From contig OW818699.1 of NCBI GenBank assembly GCA_942493385.1, positions 2,728,001-2,792,000 on the forward strand: a stretch of DNA of 64,000 bases, in the 5' to 3' direction. Shown in pieces: positions 17,350 through 26,510 of this stretch (position 1 is the stretch's first letter; every line of letters starts with the position of its first letter). The translations under genes were made by a program, and so were the position numbers. The notes beneath the pieces are model-generated. The model did not search any database. It saw only the letters and a list, made by a program, of their open reading frames with translations, and was not told the origin of the DNA. Origin of the DNA: UBA8389 sp942493385. GTDB lineage: Bacteria > Bacteroidota > Bacteroidia > Bacteroidales > UBA1402.

Positions 17350-18801
17350 TTATTTTTGACCTTGCACCCATTCATAGGCCCCTGCATCTGGTTTATCATC
17401 AACAGTTCTGGAAATGCCGTTTCGATCGGTAGGATAACTGCCCAAATAGGAAGTCGAGCCAATATTTCTGGCAGGAGAAATGGAATCCAGCCTAAAATCA
17501 TACACGTATTTCTCGACTTCAGAGCCAAGTTTCAAGAATTTGGCATCGGAGGCATACTTGCAATTCGTGACGGTAGCCAATTCGAGGGGTATGGAGGCAG
17601 CACGAAGCAGGCAATTCCAAAACGAGGTCGCCCAGGCAATGTTGTTTCGTTTACCCAATCCCACTTCATCCGTTCGGCTACCAAAGACAATGCAATTGCG
17701 GAATTCGGCGGACAGGGGATACGCCCGAACGATGGAGGTATCCTTTGGATCGTTCAAGTTATTGACCAAAATCAATGCAGGCCCGTCTCTGCCAGCCATA
17801 TAATTTGCAATGGTGCAATGGGTATAAACGGAACTCCCTCCGATTTGTGCTACGGTGTAACTTCCGCTGTTGGACAACTGGCAATTACCGATATCCATAC
17901 TTGAAGTATTACTCCATAAACAAGTATATACCATATTATGAATCATTGAATTATACATCTTCAATTTTGATTGATCCAAGGAAGATGAATCTGCGATGAT
18001 GCCGTAATAGGCCCCATGAATATCCACAAATTCCAATCGATTGTTGAAGCTGGTCGGCGCTAGTTGGAGGTAAAACCATTGTCCTGCAGTGTAGTCGTAC
18101 GGGTAATCTGGTAAAATGTAATCCAATCGGTCTCCCCTCAACTGAATGGGCGCGTCTTTTGTGCCAATGGCAGAAAGCGTTCCACTGACCTTCATGTAGG
18201 CTTTGTCGTGGAAGTAGAGCTTGGTTCCCGGCAGAAGGGTGAGCGTGGTGTTTTCGGCCACGACCAGACTATCATAAATAACAATGGGCAAGTTGGACGT
18301 GAGCGTTGTATCGGCTGAAATCATTTTACCCTTCCAGAATACGGCATCCCAGCTCCAAGCTTCCAAGACGATTTGTTTTCTTGGTCCATCGGTATCAAAA
18401 AGCACCGCGTCTGTCACTTTGATGGGTGAATTCGAGCCCTGCATGCTGGTATTGACCTCTACAAACAAAAACAAACTGTCGTGTGATGGAATTTCCACAT
18501 CGATGAACGAAGTTTTGGTTTCACCGTCCAAGTTGATTTTGAAACCCGAAGCACCACCAGATTGCAGGGAAATGGAAGCAATCCGGATGGTCTTATTGCC
18601 TGTATTGCGAACCTTGAGCCAAGCAGTGGTAGAACCAACGGTGGAAAATAGGGTGTCAAAAGTGAGCGTATCTGTCGAGAATCGAAGATCGTTTCCTGGA
18701 TTTGTAACGATTTCATCGGCAGTACAGCTAACCAGAATGGACAGCAGGACTGACAAAAAGAAAACCAATAGAAAAAAAGTTTTTTGCCTGGGTTTTCGCA
18801 T
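17350..18801 (-). CDS. lipoprotein with right-handed parallel beta-helix repeats
   Basis: A 483-residue envelope protein with a lipoprotein signal (hydrophobic core, then ILVSC near residue 26). An Ig-like domain at about 45-130 includes DTLTFDTLFSTVGSTTAWLKVRNTGNKTI, cited here only in part. A beta-helix (about 170-450) follows, with NTTLTLLPGTKLYFHDKA and LEFVDIHGAYYGI rungs. A C-terminal TDRNGISRTVDDKPDAGAYE stretch resembles that of Bacteroidota polysaccharide-associated surface proteins. No catalytic residues are recognisable. It starts 2 bases after pepD, so the two are co-transcribed. Confidence 0.8.
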   Translation of the reverse strand: MRKPRQKTFFLLVFFLSVLLSILVSCTADEIVTNPGNDLRFSTDTLTFDTLFSTVGSTTAWLKVRNTGNKTIRIASISLQSGGASGFKINLDGETKTSFIDVEIPSHDSLFLFVEVNTSMQGSNSPIKVTDAVLFDTDGPRKQIVLEAWSWDAVFWKGKMISADTTLTSNLPIVIYDSLVVAENTTLTLLPGTKLYFHDKAYMKVSGTLSAIGTKDAPIQLRGDRLDYILPDYPYDYTAGQWFYLQLAPTSFNNRLEFVDIHGAYYGIIADSSSLDQSKLKMYNSMIHNMVYTCLWSNTSSMDIGNCQLSNSGSYTVAQIGGSSVYTHCTIANYMAGRDGPALILVNNLNDPKDTSIVRAYPLSAEFRNCIVFGSRTDEVGLGKRNNIAWATSFWNCLLRAASIPLELATVTNCKYASDAKFLKLGSEVEKYVYDFRLDSISPARNIGSTSYLGSYPTDRNGISRTVDDKPDAGAYEWVQGQK

Positions 18802-18803
18802 AA

Positions 18804-20258
18804 TCAGATTTTAGCCAGGGTTTCAACCAACAATTTCCAGAAATTCGTGACGGCTGGGATGTGCAACCGCTCATCGGGAGAATGGACGCCACGCATGGTC
18901 GGACCGAAGGAAACCATATCGAGCGAAGGATACTTTTCCAAAAATAGACCACATTCCAAACCGGCATGAATGGCTCTTATTTTTGGAGTTTCATGAAAGA
19001 GCTCTTCATAAACGGCCTTGACTTCTTTCAAAATCTTGGAGTTCGGATTGGGCTTCCATCCAGGATAGCCTTCTCCATGCCAAGTTGTCATGCCGGCTAG
19101 GCTGAATACGGCTTCCAGCCTATTGCTCAACGCATGTTTGGCGGATTCGACCGAACTCCTTTGTGAGGTGGTGATGACCCATTCGCCTTCTGCAACCAGT
19201 TTTACGGAAGCAAGATTCAGGGAGGTTTCCACCAACCCAGGAAGACTATTGGACATGGCCTGAATGCCAATGGGACAACCATACATCGCATTGATGAAAC
19301 GATCACCATCAACCTTGGATATCACTTTTTCTGGAACTGGCACCGATTCGAGTAACAGGTTCAAAGAAGGTTCTACAGGTCCGAATTCATCCTCGAGGTC
19401 CGATTGGTAACAGTTCAGTCGAACGCGAACCGATTCTTTTTCATTCCAGGGCACACCGGCAATGCAAACAGCCTCGCGGGGAATGGCATTGGAAAGGTTT
19501 CCGCCGTGAAAATCACAGAGGCGCAAGTCGGTGGCTTTCTTTTCATGCCATAGAAAACGTGCCAGCAAATGATTGGCATTGCCCCTGCCCTTATCGATGT
19601 CGTCACCGGAATGCCCTCCGGTAAGGCCTTTTACGGTTACCATGAAATAAAAATAATGGTCGGGGGCTTTTTCCTGCTTGAATTTGAAGGTGAATTTGGA
19701 ATTCATGCCACCGGCACAACCAATGAACAATTCTCCCTCGTCTTCGGAATCGAGGTTGATGAGCCGAGTACCTTTAAAAAAACCTTTTTCCAAACCAAAA
19801 GCACCGTTCAGACCGGTTTCCTCATCGACAGTGAACAGGCATTCGACCGGACCGTGCTGAAGCTCAGAGGATGCAAGGACAGCAAGTTGGGCGGCGATTC
19901 CGATGCCATTGTCGGCACCAAGCGTGGTTCCTTTTGCTTTTAGCCATTCACCATCTATATAAGGTTGTATCGGATCTTTACTGAAATCGTGTGTTGAGTC
20001 GGCGTTTTTTTCGCAGACCATATCCAAGTGCGATTGCAACACCACTGCTGGATCGTTTTCCTTTCCCTTGGACGCGGGTTTTGAAATCAATACATTGCCG
20101 ACGGCGTCGCGTTTGGTCTCAAGTCCTTTTTCAGTTGCAAAATTCAGCAACCATTCCTGCAGGGCTATTGTATTGCCAGAAGCACGCGGGATACGACATA
20201 TTTCCAGAAAATAGGCCCAGACCAACTTGGGTTCGGTTAATTCAATTTCTTGATTCAT
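18804..20258 (-). CDS. pepD: aminoacyl-histidine dipeptidase (PepD), M20 family
   Basis: Cytosolic zinc dipeptidase that cleaves Xaa-His and related dipeptides. The ATG at 20258 gives MNQEIELTEPKLVWAYFLEI, typical of PepD, about 484 residues, as usual. Motifs include QSHLDMVCEKN, TTLGADNGIGIAAQLA, DEETGLNGAFGL, NLDSEDEGELFIGCAGG and the late HAGLECGLF, which supply the metal ligands and catalytic Glu. No signal peptide. It precedes the beta-helix lipoprotein gene by two bases, a pairing with no obvious functional link. Confidence 0.93.
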   Translation of the reverse strand: MNQEIELTEPKLVWAYFLEICRIPRASGNTIALQEWLLNFATEKGLETKRDAVGNVLISKPASKGKENDPAVVLQSHLDMVCEKNADSTHDFSKDPIQPYIDGEWLKAKGTTLGADNGIGIAAQLAVLASSELQHGPVECLFTVDEETGLNGAFGLEKGFFKGTRLINLDSEDEGELFIGCAGGMNSKFTFKFKQEKAPDHYFYFMVTVKGLTGGHSGDDIDKGRGNANHLLARFLWHEKKATDLRLCDFHGGNLSNAIPREAVCIAGVPWNEKESVRVRLNCYQSDLEDEFGPVEPSLNLLLESVPVPEKVISKVDGDRFINAMYGCPIGIQAMSNSLPGLVETSLNLASVKLVAEGEWVITTSQRSSVESAKHALSNRLEAVFSLAGMTTWHGEGYPGWKPNPNSKILKEVKAVYEELFHETPKIRAIHAGLECGLFLEKYPSLDMVSFGPTMRGVHSPDERLHIPAVTNFWKLLVETLAKI

Positions 20259-20366
20259 AGGTTGTTCATTAAATAAAAAAAACAAAGGAAAAACCGTTCC
20301 GTTTCATTCTCACTGTACATTTAATTAAAAAACTTTAAAATGTTTGCAGCCGAGGCACGGACAGGA

Positions 20367-20374
20367 CAAAAATA
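20367..20374 (-). promoter_or_regulatory. possible promoter of pepD
   Basis: Minus-strand TATTTTTG about 110 bases before the pepD ATG; back to back with the OmpH promoter. Confidence 0.4.
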
Positions 20375-20407
20375 CGCAAAATATAGTTTGCGATATGGAT
20401 AAAAGTG

Positions 20408-20415
20408 TATATTTG
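20408..20415 (+). promoter_or_regulatory. promoter of the OmpH-like gene
   Basis: TATATTTG, a perfect -7 box, with TTTG at 20387-20390 seventeen bases upstream; leader about 35 bases. Confidence 0.55.
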
Positions 20416-20454
20416 CACTTCAAATTTGAGGAATAACTAACCAATTAAAAAGAG

Positions 20455-21066
20455 ATGAAACATATCAACTCCATTGTTAACATTGTCTTGGGCATCGGCC
20501 TAATCGTTTTATACATACTCCATTTCACTGGAACGAACAATGGCAAGCCTGCCTCAAGGGCAGCCGGTTCTGATTCCACATCGCTTTCAGCTCAACTTCC
20601 CATTGCTTACATCAATGTCGATTCCCTTTTGCTCAACTACAACTATTCTAAAGATTTGAACGAAGTACTCATCCGCAAACGTGAAAACGCTCAGGCCACT
20701 TTGACCGAAAAAGCACGCAAACTGGATGGCGAGATGAAGGAATTTCAACGCAAGCGCGAAAACAACGCATTCCTTTCAGAACAAAGTTTCAAGAGTCAAC
20801 AACAAGCTCTGTTGAAAAAGCAACAGGACTTGCAGCAATTGGAAGAAACCTTAACCCAACAGCTTGGAAAGGAACAACAGAAGATGAACGAACAGCTTCG
20901 GGACTCCATCTATAAGTTCCTTCAGGAATACAACAAGGACAAAAAGTATCAGATGATACTAAGCAACACGATGAATGACAACATTATGGTTGCCGATAAC
21001 GCCTATAACATCACCAATGAAGTGGTAGAAATGCTCAACAGCAAATACGTTAAGGCGGAGGAATAA
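20455..21066 (+). CDS. OmpH/Skp-family periplasmic chaperone
   Basis: Predicted periplasmic chaperone for outer-membrane proteins. Of 203 residues, 5-26 form a hydrophobic signal or anchor helix without a clear cleavage site. PIAYINVDSLL (about 50-60) is the typical OmpH start. Residues 75-165 are a charged, Gln-rich coiled coil forming the Skp tentacles. The end KYQMILSNTMNDNIMVADNAY is the conserved beta-strand region. Single-gene unit with its own promoter and terminator. Confidence 0.88.
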   Translation: MKHINSIVNIVLGIGLIVLYILHFTGTNNGKPASRAAGSDSTSLSAQLPIAYINVDSLLLNYNYSKDLNEVLIRKRENAQATLTEKARKLDGEMKEFQRKRENNAFLSEQSFKSQQQALLKKQQDLQQLEETLTQQLGKEQQKMNEQLRDSIYKFLQEYNKDKKYQMILSNTMNDNIMVADNAYNITNEVVEMLNSKYVKAEE

Positions 21067-21088
21067 ACTCTTTTAACAGATTTTTAAA

Positions 21089-21125
21089 AAAAGGTTGCTT
21101 CAAAAGGGCGACCTTTTCTGTTTTT
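21089..21125 (+). terminator. terminator of the OmpH-like gene
   Basis: 10-bp stem (21089-21098 with 21108-21117, one G-T pair) followed by a T-rich run. Confidence 0.75.
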
Positions 21126-21130
21126 ATTGC

Positions 21131-21138
21131 TAATTTTG
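21131..21138 (+). promoter_or_regulatory. promoter of lon
   Basis: TAATTTTG, a perfect -7 box directly after the preceding terminator; leader about 80 bases to the ATG at 21224. Confidence 0.55.
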
Positions 21139-21223
21139 AAGTACGTACAGATTCAAACTGCCTTTCTGGCAGAACCTCCTTTTTGGCATTATAATTGATT
21201 TGAAAAGGACTCAACACAAAACT

Positions 21224-23707
21224 ATGGATATCCAAATAAAAAAACGCTTACAATCTGACTTGGAAGAAATCGACTCCGAATTCATTCCGATGATATCAGA
21301 TAACGACGAAGATCAACTGCTGAAACAGGAGGATTTGCCCGAGACCTTGCCCATTCTTCCTTTACGCAACATGGTTCTTTTTCCGGGTGTTGTCATGCCT
21401 GTGACCATCGGACGCACAAAATCCTTAAAACTGGTGCGGGAAACGTATCAGGACGAAGGGCTTCTTTCCGTTTTCACACAGATTGATTCCAACGTAAACG
21501 ATCCTGGTTTTGAAGACCTGCATGAAATTGGCTTGGTGGCTCGAATCGTTCGCATTCTTGAAATGCCTGACAGCACGACAACGGTTATCATTCAGGGTGT
21601 GAAACGTTGTACCTTAAAGGAATTGACCTCCACAGAACCCTATTTGCGAGGCAAGGTTCTTTTGAAAGATGACAATGCGCCACTCAAAGAAGACCGTGAA
21701 ATGGAAGCGCTGGTGCAGGCCATCAAAGATTTGTCCGTACGCATCATCAAAAATTCGGGAAACATTCCCCAGGAGGCTTCTTTTGCCATTCGCAACATCG
21801 AACAGACCTACTCGCTGATCAACTTCATTTGTGCCAATTTCACGTTCAAACTTCAGGAAAAACTGAAACTGCTGCGTTTGGACGATTTTAAGGACAGATG
21901 CTATAAGTTACTGGAAATCATGACTAAAGAATCCCAGTTGTTGGATTTGAAAGTCTCCATCCAGTCCAAGGCTCGCGAAGACATCAACCAACAGCAACGC
22001 GAATATTTCCTTCAACAGCAAATCAAGACCATTCAGGACGAACTGGGTGGCAGCAATTCGGAGCAAGACATTCGCGACATGCGGGAAAAGGGTTCCAAAA
22101 AGAATTGGAGCAAAGCAGTGGCAGCCGTTTTTGAAAAGGAGCTCAACAAGTTGGAACGAACCAGTCCCCATTCTCCGGACTATTCTACCCAACTCAATTA
22201 CTTGAATTATCTGCTCGATTTGCCTTGGAACGAATATTCCAAGGACAACTTCAATCTGAAACGGGCTGAAAAAGTACTGAACAGGGATCATTTCGGACTG
22301 GAAAAGGTCAAAGAACGCATTCTCGAACATTTAGCTGTATTAAAACTCAAAGGTGACCTGAAATCGCCCATCATATGCCTTTATGGCCCTCCCGGCGTTG
22401 GTAAGACGTCGCTTGGAAAGTCCGTTGCTGAAGCGTTAAACCGCAAATATGTCCGCGTTTCGCTGGGCGGTTTGCATGATGAGGCGGAAATTCGTGGTCA
22501 CCGTCGCACCTACATCGGCGCCATGCCGGGTCGCATCATTCAAAGCCTCATCAAGGCAGGTACTTCGAATCCGGTTTTCATACTGGACGAAATCGACAAA
22601 ATTGGCAACGATTTCCGTGGGGATCCATCCTCTGCCCTATTGGAGGTGCTTGACCCTGAGCAGAACAATACATTCCACGACAATTTCATCGATGTGGATT
22701 ACGACTTATCCAAGGTGTTGTTCATCGCAACGGCGAACAATCTGGGCGCTGTGTCCCCACCCTTGAGAGACCGTATGGAGATTATTGACATCACCGGGTA
22801 TTTGGCCGAAGAGAAAGTGGAAATTGCCCACAGGCATTTGATTCCTAAGGAAATGGACAACCACGGAATCAAAAAGGAAAAACTTCAGATCAACAAGACG
22901 GCCATCAAGGAAATCATCGAATCGTACACCAGGGAATCCGGTGTGCGGGAACTCGACAAGAAACTGGCCAAGATCATGCGCAAAGTGGCTGGTAAAATAG
23001 CCGTTGACGATAACTTTACGGAAACCATCACCCCTGAAAAGCTCAAAGATTATTTGGGCATGGTCGAATTCACTCGTGATCGATATCAAGGCAACGATTA
23101 TGCCGGCGTGGTGACTGGACTTGCCTGGACTGCTGTCGGTGGTGAGATTTTATTCATTGAGTCCAGCCTAAGCAAAGGCAAAGCTCAGAAACTGACGCTT
23201 ACCGGTAATCTGGGCGATGTGATGAAAGAATCTGCAGTCATCGCATTGGAATACATCAAGGCGCATGCCTCCAAACTGGACATTGACGATTGCATCTTTG
23301 AAAATTGGAACGTCCATGTACACGTACCGGAAGGAGCCATTCCCAAGGATGGTCCTTCGGCTGGCATCACGATGGTGACTTCGCTGACTTCCTCCTTCAC
23401 ACAAAGAAGAGTTCGAAAGAATTTGGCCATGACTGGTGAGATCACGCTTCGCGGTAGGGTTCTGCCGGTAGGCGGCATCAAGGAAAAGATTTTGGCTGCA
23501 AAACGGGCTGGCATTCGTGAAATCATCCTTTCCGAAGAAAACCGAAAGGACATCGCAGATATCAAGGAAAGCTATCTGAAAGGCCTAACCTTCCATTTCG
23601 TCAAGGATGTCAAGGAAGTGTTGGATATCGCACTGCTTAAGGAATTGGTGGAAGACCCCATCGATCTGAAAGTGCATTGTGACGACAATCAAGCTCCGCC
23701 AAAATAA
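21224..23707 (+). CDS. lon: ATP-dependent protease Lon
   Basis: Cytosolic AAA+ serine protease that degrades damaged and regulatory proteins. The 827-residue reading from ATG 21224 is preferred over an in-frame TTG eight codons earlier. The N-terminal LON domain begins at LPILPLRNMVLFPG (about 43). Walker A GPPGVGKTS lies near 388 and Walker B VFILDEIDK near 452. The protease domain has the dyad Ser at about 712 in DGPSAGITM and Lys at about 753 in GGIKEKI. All are intact. It is followed after only 20 bases by a secreted rhamnosidase gene, without a visible terminator. Confidence 0.96.
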   Translation: MDIQIKKRLQSDLEEIDSEFIPMISDNDEDQLLKQEDLPETLPILPLRNMVLFPGVVMPVTIGRTKSLKLVRETYQDEGLLSVFTQIDSNVNDPGFEDLHEIGLVARIVRILEMPDSTTTVIIQGVKRCTLKELTSTEPYLRGKVLLKDDNAPLKEDREMEALVQAIKDLSVRIIKNSGNIPQEASFAIRNIEQTYSLINFICANFTFKLQEKLKLLRLDDFKDRCYKLLEIMTKESQLLDLKVSIQSKAREDINQQQREYFLQQQIKTIQDELGGSNSEQDIRDMREKGSKKNWSKAVAAVFEKELNKLERTSPHSPDYSTQLNYLNYLLDLPWNEYSKDNFNLKRAEKVLNRDHFGLEKVKERILEHLAVLKLKGDLKSPIICLYGPPGVGKTSLGKSVAEALNRKYVRVSLGGLHDEAEIRGHRRTYIGAMPGRIIQSLIKAGTSNPVFILDEIDKIGNDFRGDPSSALLEVLDPEQNNTFHDNFIDVDYDLSKVLFIATANNLGAVSPPLRDRMEIIDITGYLAEEKVEIAHRHLIPKEMDNHGIKKEKLQINKTAIKEIIESYTRESGVRELDKKLAKIMRKVAGKIAVDDNFTETITPEKLKDYLGMVEFTRDRYQGNDYAGVVTGLAWTAVGGEILFIESSLSKGKAQKLTLTGNLGDVMKESAVIALEYIKAHASKLDIDDCIFENWNVHVHVPEGAIPKDGPSAGITMVTSLTSSFTQRRVRKNLAMTGEITLRGRVLPVGGIKEKILAAKRAGIREIILSEENRKDIADIKESYLKGLTFHFVKDVKEVLDIALLKELVEDPIDLKVHCDDNQAPPK

Positions 23708-23727
23708 ACCGTTAAAACCCTAACACC

Positions 23728-26460
23728 GTGAAAAACAGCTGTCTGATCTCAATTATTTGTCTTTGGGCATTTGCAACAAGTATTCAGGGAGCAGCACCGA
23801 GTGCGCCAACCAATTTGCGGAGTTTTGACAAGGTCAATCCAGTTGGTACTGACAACAAACCCTATTTCGGTTGGTATGTCAATGACTCCGATAATGATGA
23901 ACTTCAAACGGCTTATCAAATTTTGGTCGCCACGAGTCTGAAAAAAATCAATCAGAACATTGGTGATGTTTGGGACAGCGGAAAAACGTCTTCGGGAAGT
24001 CAGAACCACATGCAGTTCAATGGAAACACTTTAAAAGCTGCAACACGTTACTTTTGGAAAGTACGCACTTGGGACAAGGATGGACGTGAGGGCAAGTATT
24101 CCAAACCGGCAATGTTTGATGTTGGTTTGATTTCTGGATCAGACTGGGCTGGTGCACAATGGATTAAACGGAATTCAGCGGAAAAGGATCAATACACCTA
24201 CTTCAGGAAAACGTTTCAAGTTGCGGATAAGAAAATAATCCGTGCAACTGCCTATCTTTCAGTATGGCACAATTATGAATTGTATTTGAATGGTAAGCTC
24301 ATCGGCAAGGGCCAAGCGTATCATTATCCCCAGTACAGTTATTACAATGCCTTTGATGTCACTGCCTCCATTCGGAAAAATGGGCAAAATCTTTTTGCTT
24401 TGATGGCGCATTGGTATGGTGGTGGACAGGGCAGAGTGGCCGGATCACCTGGGTTTCTGATGAAAACGGTGATAGAGTATTTGGATGGCAGTCTGGAAAT
24501 CATCGGTACGGATAAAAGTTGGAAACAAACCCGAGTAGATGCCTGGCTGGATGGTCAACCTTCAAGAAACGGCGAAGGTGTGGGTTATGTCGACCGAATT
24601 GATGCAAGTAAGTTATTGGAAAACTGGAATTTGCCTGCTTTCGATGATCGTTCTTGGGAAAATGCCGTAGAAATCGGACCGCATCCTGTTGCGCCTTGGA
24701 TAGGTGAACTTCAACCTGACCTTACTCGATTGATAGAAAAAGAAATGGTGCCGCTATCCGTAAAACATCTCGGGGCTGGCAAGTATGTGATTGACTTGGG
24801 AAAAGTATGGGCTGGAGTGCCCAAAATTACGTTCACTGGTGGAAAATCAGGTGAAGTGATTTCGATGCATGGTGGTTACACTCTGGAAACGGATGGTTCT
24901 GTTTCACTTAAACAAAACCAAAGCACCAACTTGAATTATTATTTTCTCTTGAATGGTCAAAAGGCTGTTTTCCAACCATTTGTCTATTTTGGAATGCGGT
25001 ATTTCCAAGTGGATAATGCACCCTGCCCATTGACTACGGAAAACGTTCGGTTCATTACCCGACATTACGAACTCGATCCTACCCGTTCCGATTTTGAATC
25101 ATCCGACACCATGCTCAATGAGGTATGGGGGTTGATGAAACATACCTTGCTGTTGGGTGAACAAGAACAATTCGTCGATACGCCCACCCGTGAGAAAGGT
25201 GCATTTCTGGGAGACGGATGGGCTCAAGGGGTTCCAGCAATGACAACTTTGGGCGACCGGGCTTTCAATTTGCGGGTCATGCTCGAATTTCTGGACTCAC
25301 AGGACCAATATTGGCCGGACGGTCGATTGAATGCCGTTTATCCGAATGTGGACAGGAAACGTGACATACCGGATTATACGCAATCTTATCTGGTATGGGT
25401 ATGGGATTATTACCAGCAAACCGGTGACGTACAGTTCCTACGAGATAATTATACCAAAATTCGGAAAATTGCTGAATATGTGGACACTTATCGAAACGAT
25501 TCCACCGGATTAATTTACGATCTTGCTGGCGGCGCAGGGGGTTATAAATTCGGCATCATTGATTGGCCACCGTCCATGAGGTATGGTTACGATATTTCTA
25601 CTTCTGCAAGAACGGTTATTTGTGCCTACGCCTATGCCGATTTTGATATTGTCTCCAAAGTGGCTGAAGTGCTTGGCAATGAAAAGGATCAAGTTTTGTA
25701 TAGAGATAAGGCATTGAGCATGAGAAATGCCATCAACAAGTACTTGCTGAATGATAAGGGTGTCTTTGTAGACGGTCTGTACAACGATCATACTGCCAGC
25801 AGTCATTTGTCGCAACATGCCAACATGCTTCCGATGGCATTGGGCATTGTTCCCCTCGAAAACAAAGATTCCGTGGTCAAGGCAATTAAAGATCATAAAA
25901 TGAGTGTTGGCATGGTGACCGTCCGATGGCTTCCTGAGGCCCTGGGGAAAGCAGAAGAAGGCAAGCACTTGTTGGAACTTTATACCAATCCAGCTTGGGA
26001 TGGTTGGGCTCAAACCCTTTCAAAAGGTGGCACTGCTACCTGGGAAGCGTGGGATTCAGACCTTCGTGGTGAAAGTTTGTCGCACCCTTGGGGAACAGCA
26101 GGATTGCTAGGTATTCAACAATACATTTTGGGAATTGAAACGATCAAGCCTCAATTTGAACTTTTTCAGGTTAAACCGCTCGATTTTGGGACAACATTGA
26201 GTCATGTCAAGGGCAGACTACCGTCCGACAGGGGAGACATTTCCGTTGAATGGACCAGAAAGGACAACCTCTTTACCATGGACGTAACTATTCCAGATAA
26301 TACTCAGGCAAACCTTTGGGTTCCCAAGGGAGCTTCGGCAGATTCTGATGTATTGGTGGATGGCAAACCAGTAAACGGCCTCGTTGTTGGAGCCTTCATC
26401 AAAGTCGGATTGTTTGGCTCAGGATCACACCACTTAGAACGCATCGTCACCACCCTTTAA
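23728..26460 (+). CDS. alpha-L-rhamnosidase, GH78
   Basis: Secreted inverting glycosidase that removes terminal alpha-L-rhamnose from pectic or other plant glycans. The 910-residue protein starts at GTG with a signal peptide (about 1-21, ending IQGA). It holds a fibronectin-like domain (about 27-135), the jelly-roll rhamnosidase N domain (145-330) and an (alpha/alpha)6 barrel. The barrel carries DTPTREKGAFLGDGWAQG near 483-500, which supplies the acidic residues, and EAWDSDLRGESLSHPWG near 770. A C-terminal beta domain completes it. Its place right behind lon, far from the pectin locus at the right end, is unusual. Confidence 0.9.
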   Translation: MKNSCLISIICLWAFATSIQGAAPSAPTNLRSFDKVNPVGTDNKPYFGWYVNDSDNDELQTAYQILVATSLKKINQNIGDVWDSGKTSSGSQNHMQFNGNTLKAATRYFWKVRTWDKDGREGKYSKPAMFDVGLISGSDWAGAQWIKRNSAEKDQYTYFRKTFQVADKKIIRATAYLSVWHNYELYLNGKLIGKGQAYHYPQYSYYNAFDVTASIRKNGQNLFALMAHWYGGGQGRVAGSPGFLMKTVIEYLDGSLEIIGTDKSWKQTRVDAWLDGQPSRNGEGVGYVDRIDASKLLENWNLPAFDDRSWENAVEIGPHPVAPWIGELQPDLTRLIEKEMVPLSVKHLGAGKYVIDLGKVWAGVPKITFTGGKSGEVISMHGGYTLETDGSVSLKQNQSTNLNYYFLLNGQKAVFQPFVYFGMRYFQVDNAPCPLTTENVRFITRHYELDPTRSDFESSDTMLNEVWGLMKHTLLLGEQEQFVDTPTREKGAFLGDGWAQGVPAMTTLGDRAFNLRVMLEFLDSQDQYWPDGRLNAVYPNVDRKRDIPDYTQSYLVWVWDYYQQTGDVQFLRDNYTKIRKIAEYVDTYRNDSTGLIYDLAGGAGGYKFGIIDWPPSMRYGYDISTSARTVICAYAYADFDIVSKVAEVLGNEKDQVLYRDKALSMRNAINKYLLNDKGVFVDGLYNDHTASSHLSQHANMLPMALGIVPLENKDSVVKAIKDHKMSVGMVTVRWLPEALGKAEEGKHLLELYTNPAWDGWAQTLSKGGTATWEAWDSDLRGESLSHPWGTAGLLGIQQYILGIETIKPQFELFQVKPLDFGTTLSHVKGRLPSDRGDISVEWTRKDNLFTMDVTIPDNTQANLWVPKGASADSDVLVDGKPVNGLVVGAFIKVGLFGSGSHHLERIVTTL

Positions 26461-26487
26461 TACCTCCTCATTATTAAATCGAGGTGA

Positions 26488-26510
26488 AAGATGTTCTAAT
26501 GAGACATCTT
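26488..26510. repeat. 23-bp remnant of the 143-bp hairpin repeat
   Basis: The sequence is the first 8 bases of the hairpin core joined to its last 15 (one mismatch), with the interior missing. It forms a 7-bp stem, lies between convergent GH78 and ABC permease genes and overlaps the stop codon of the latter. Confidence 0.6.
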
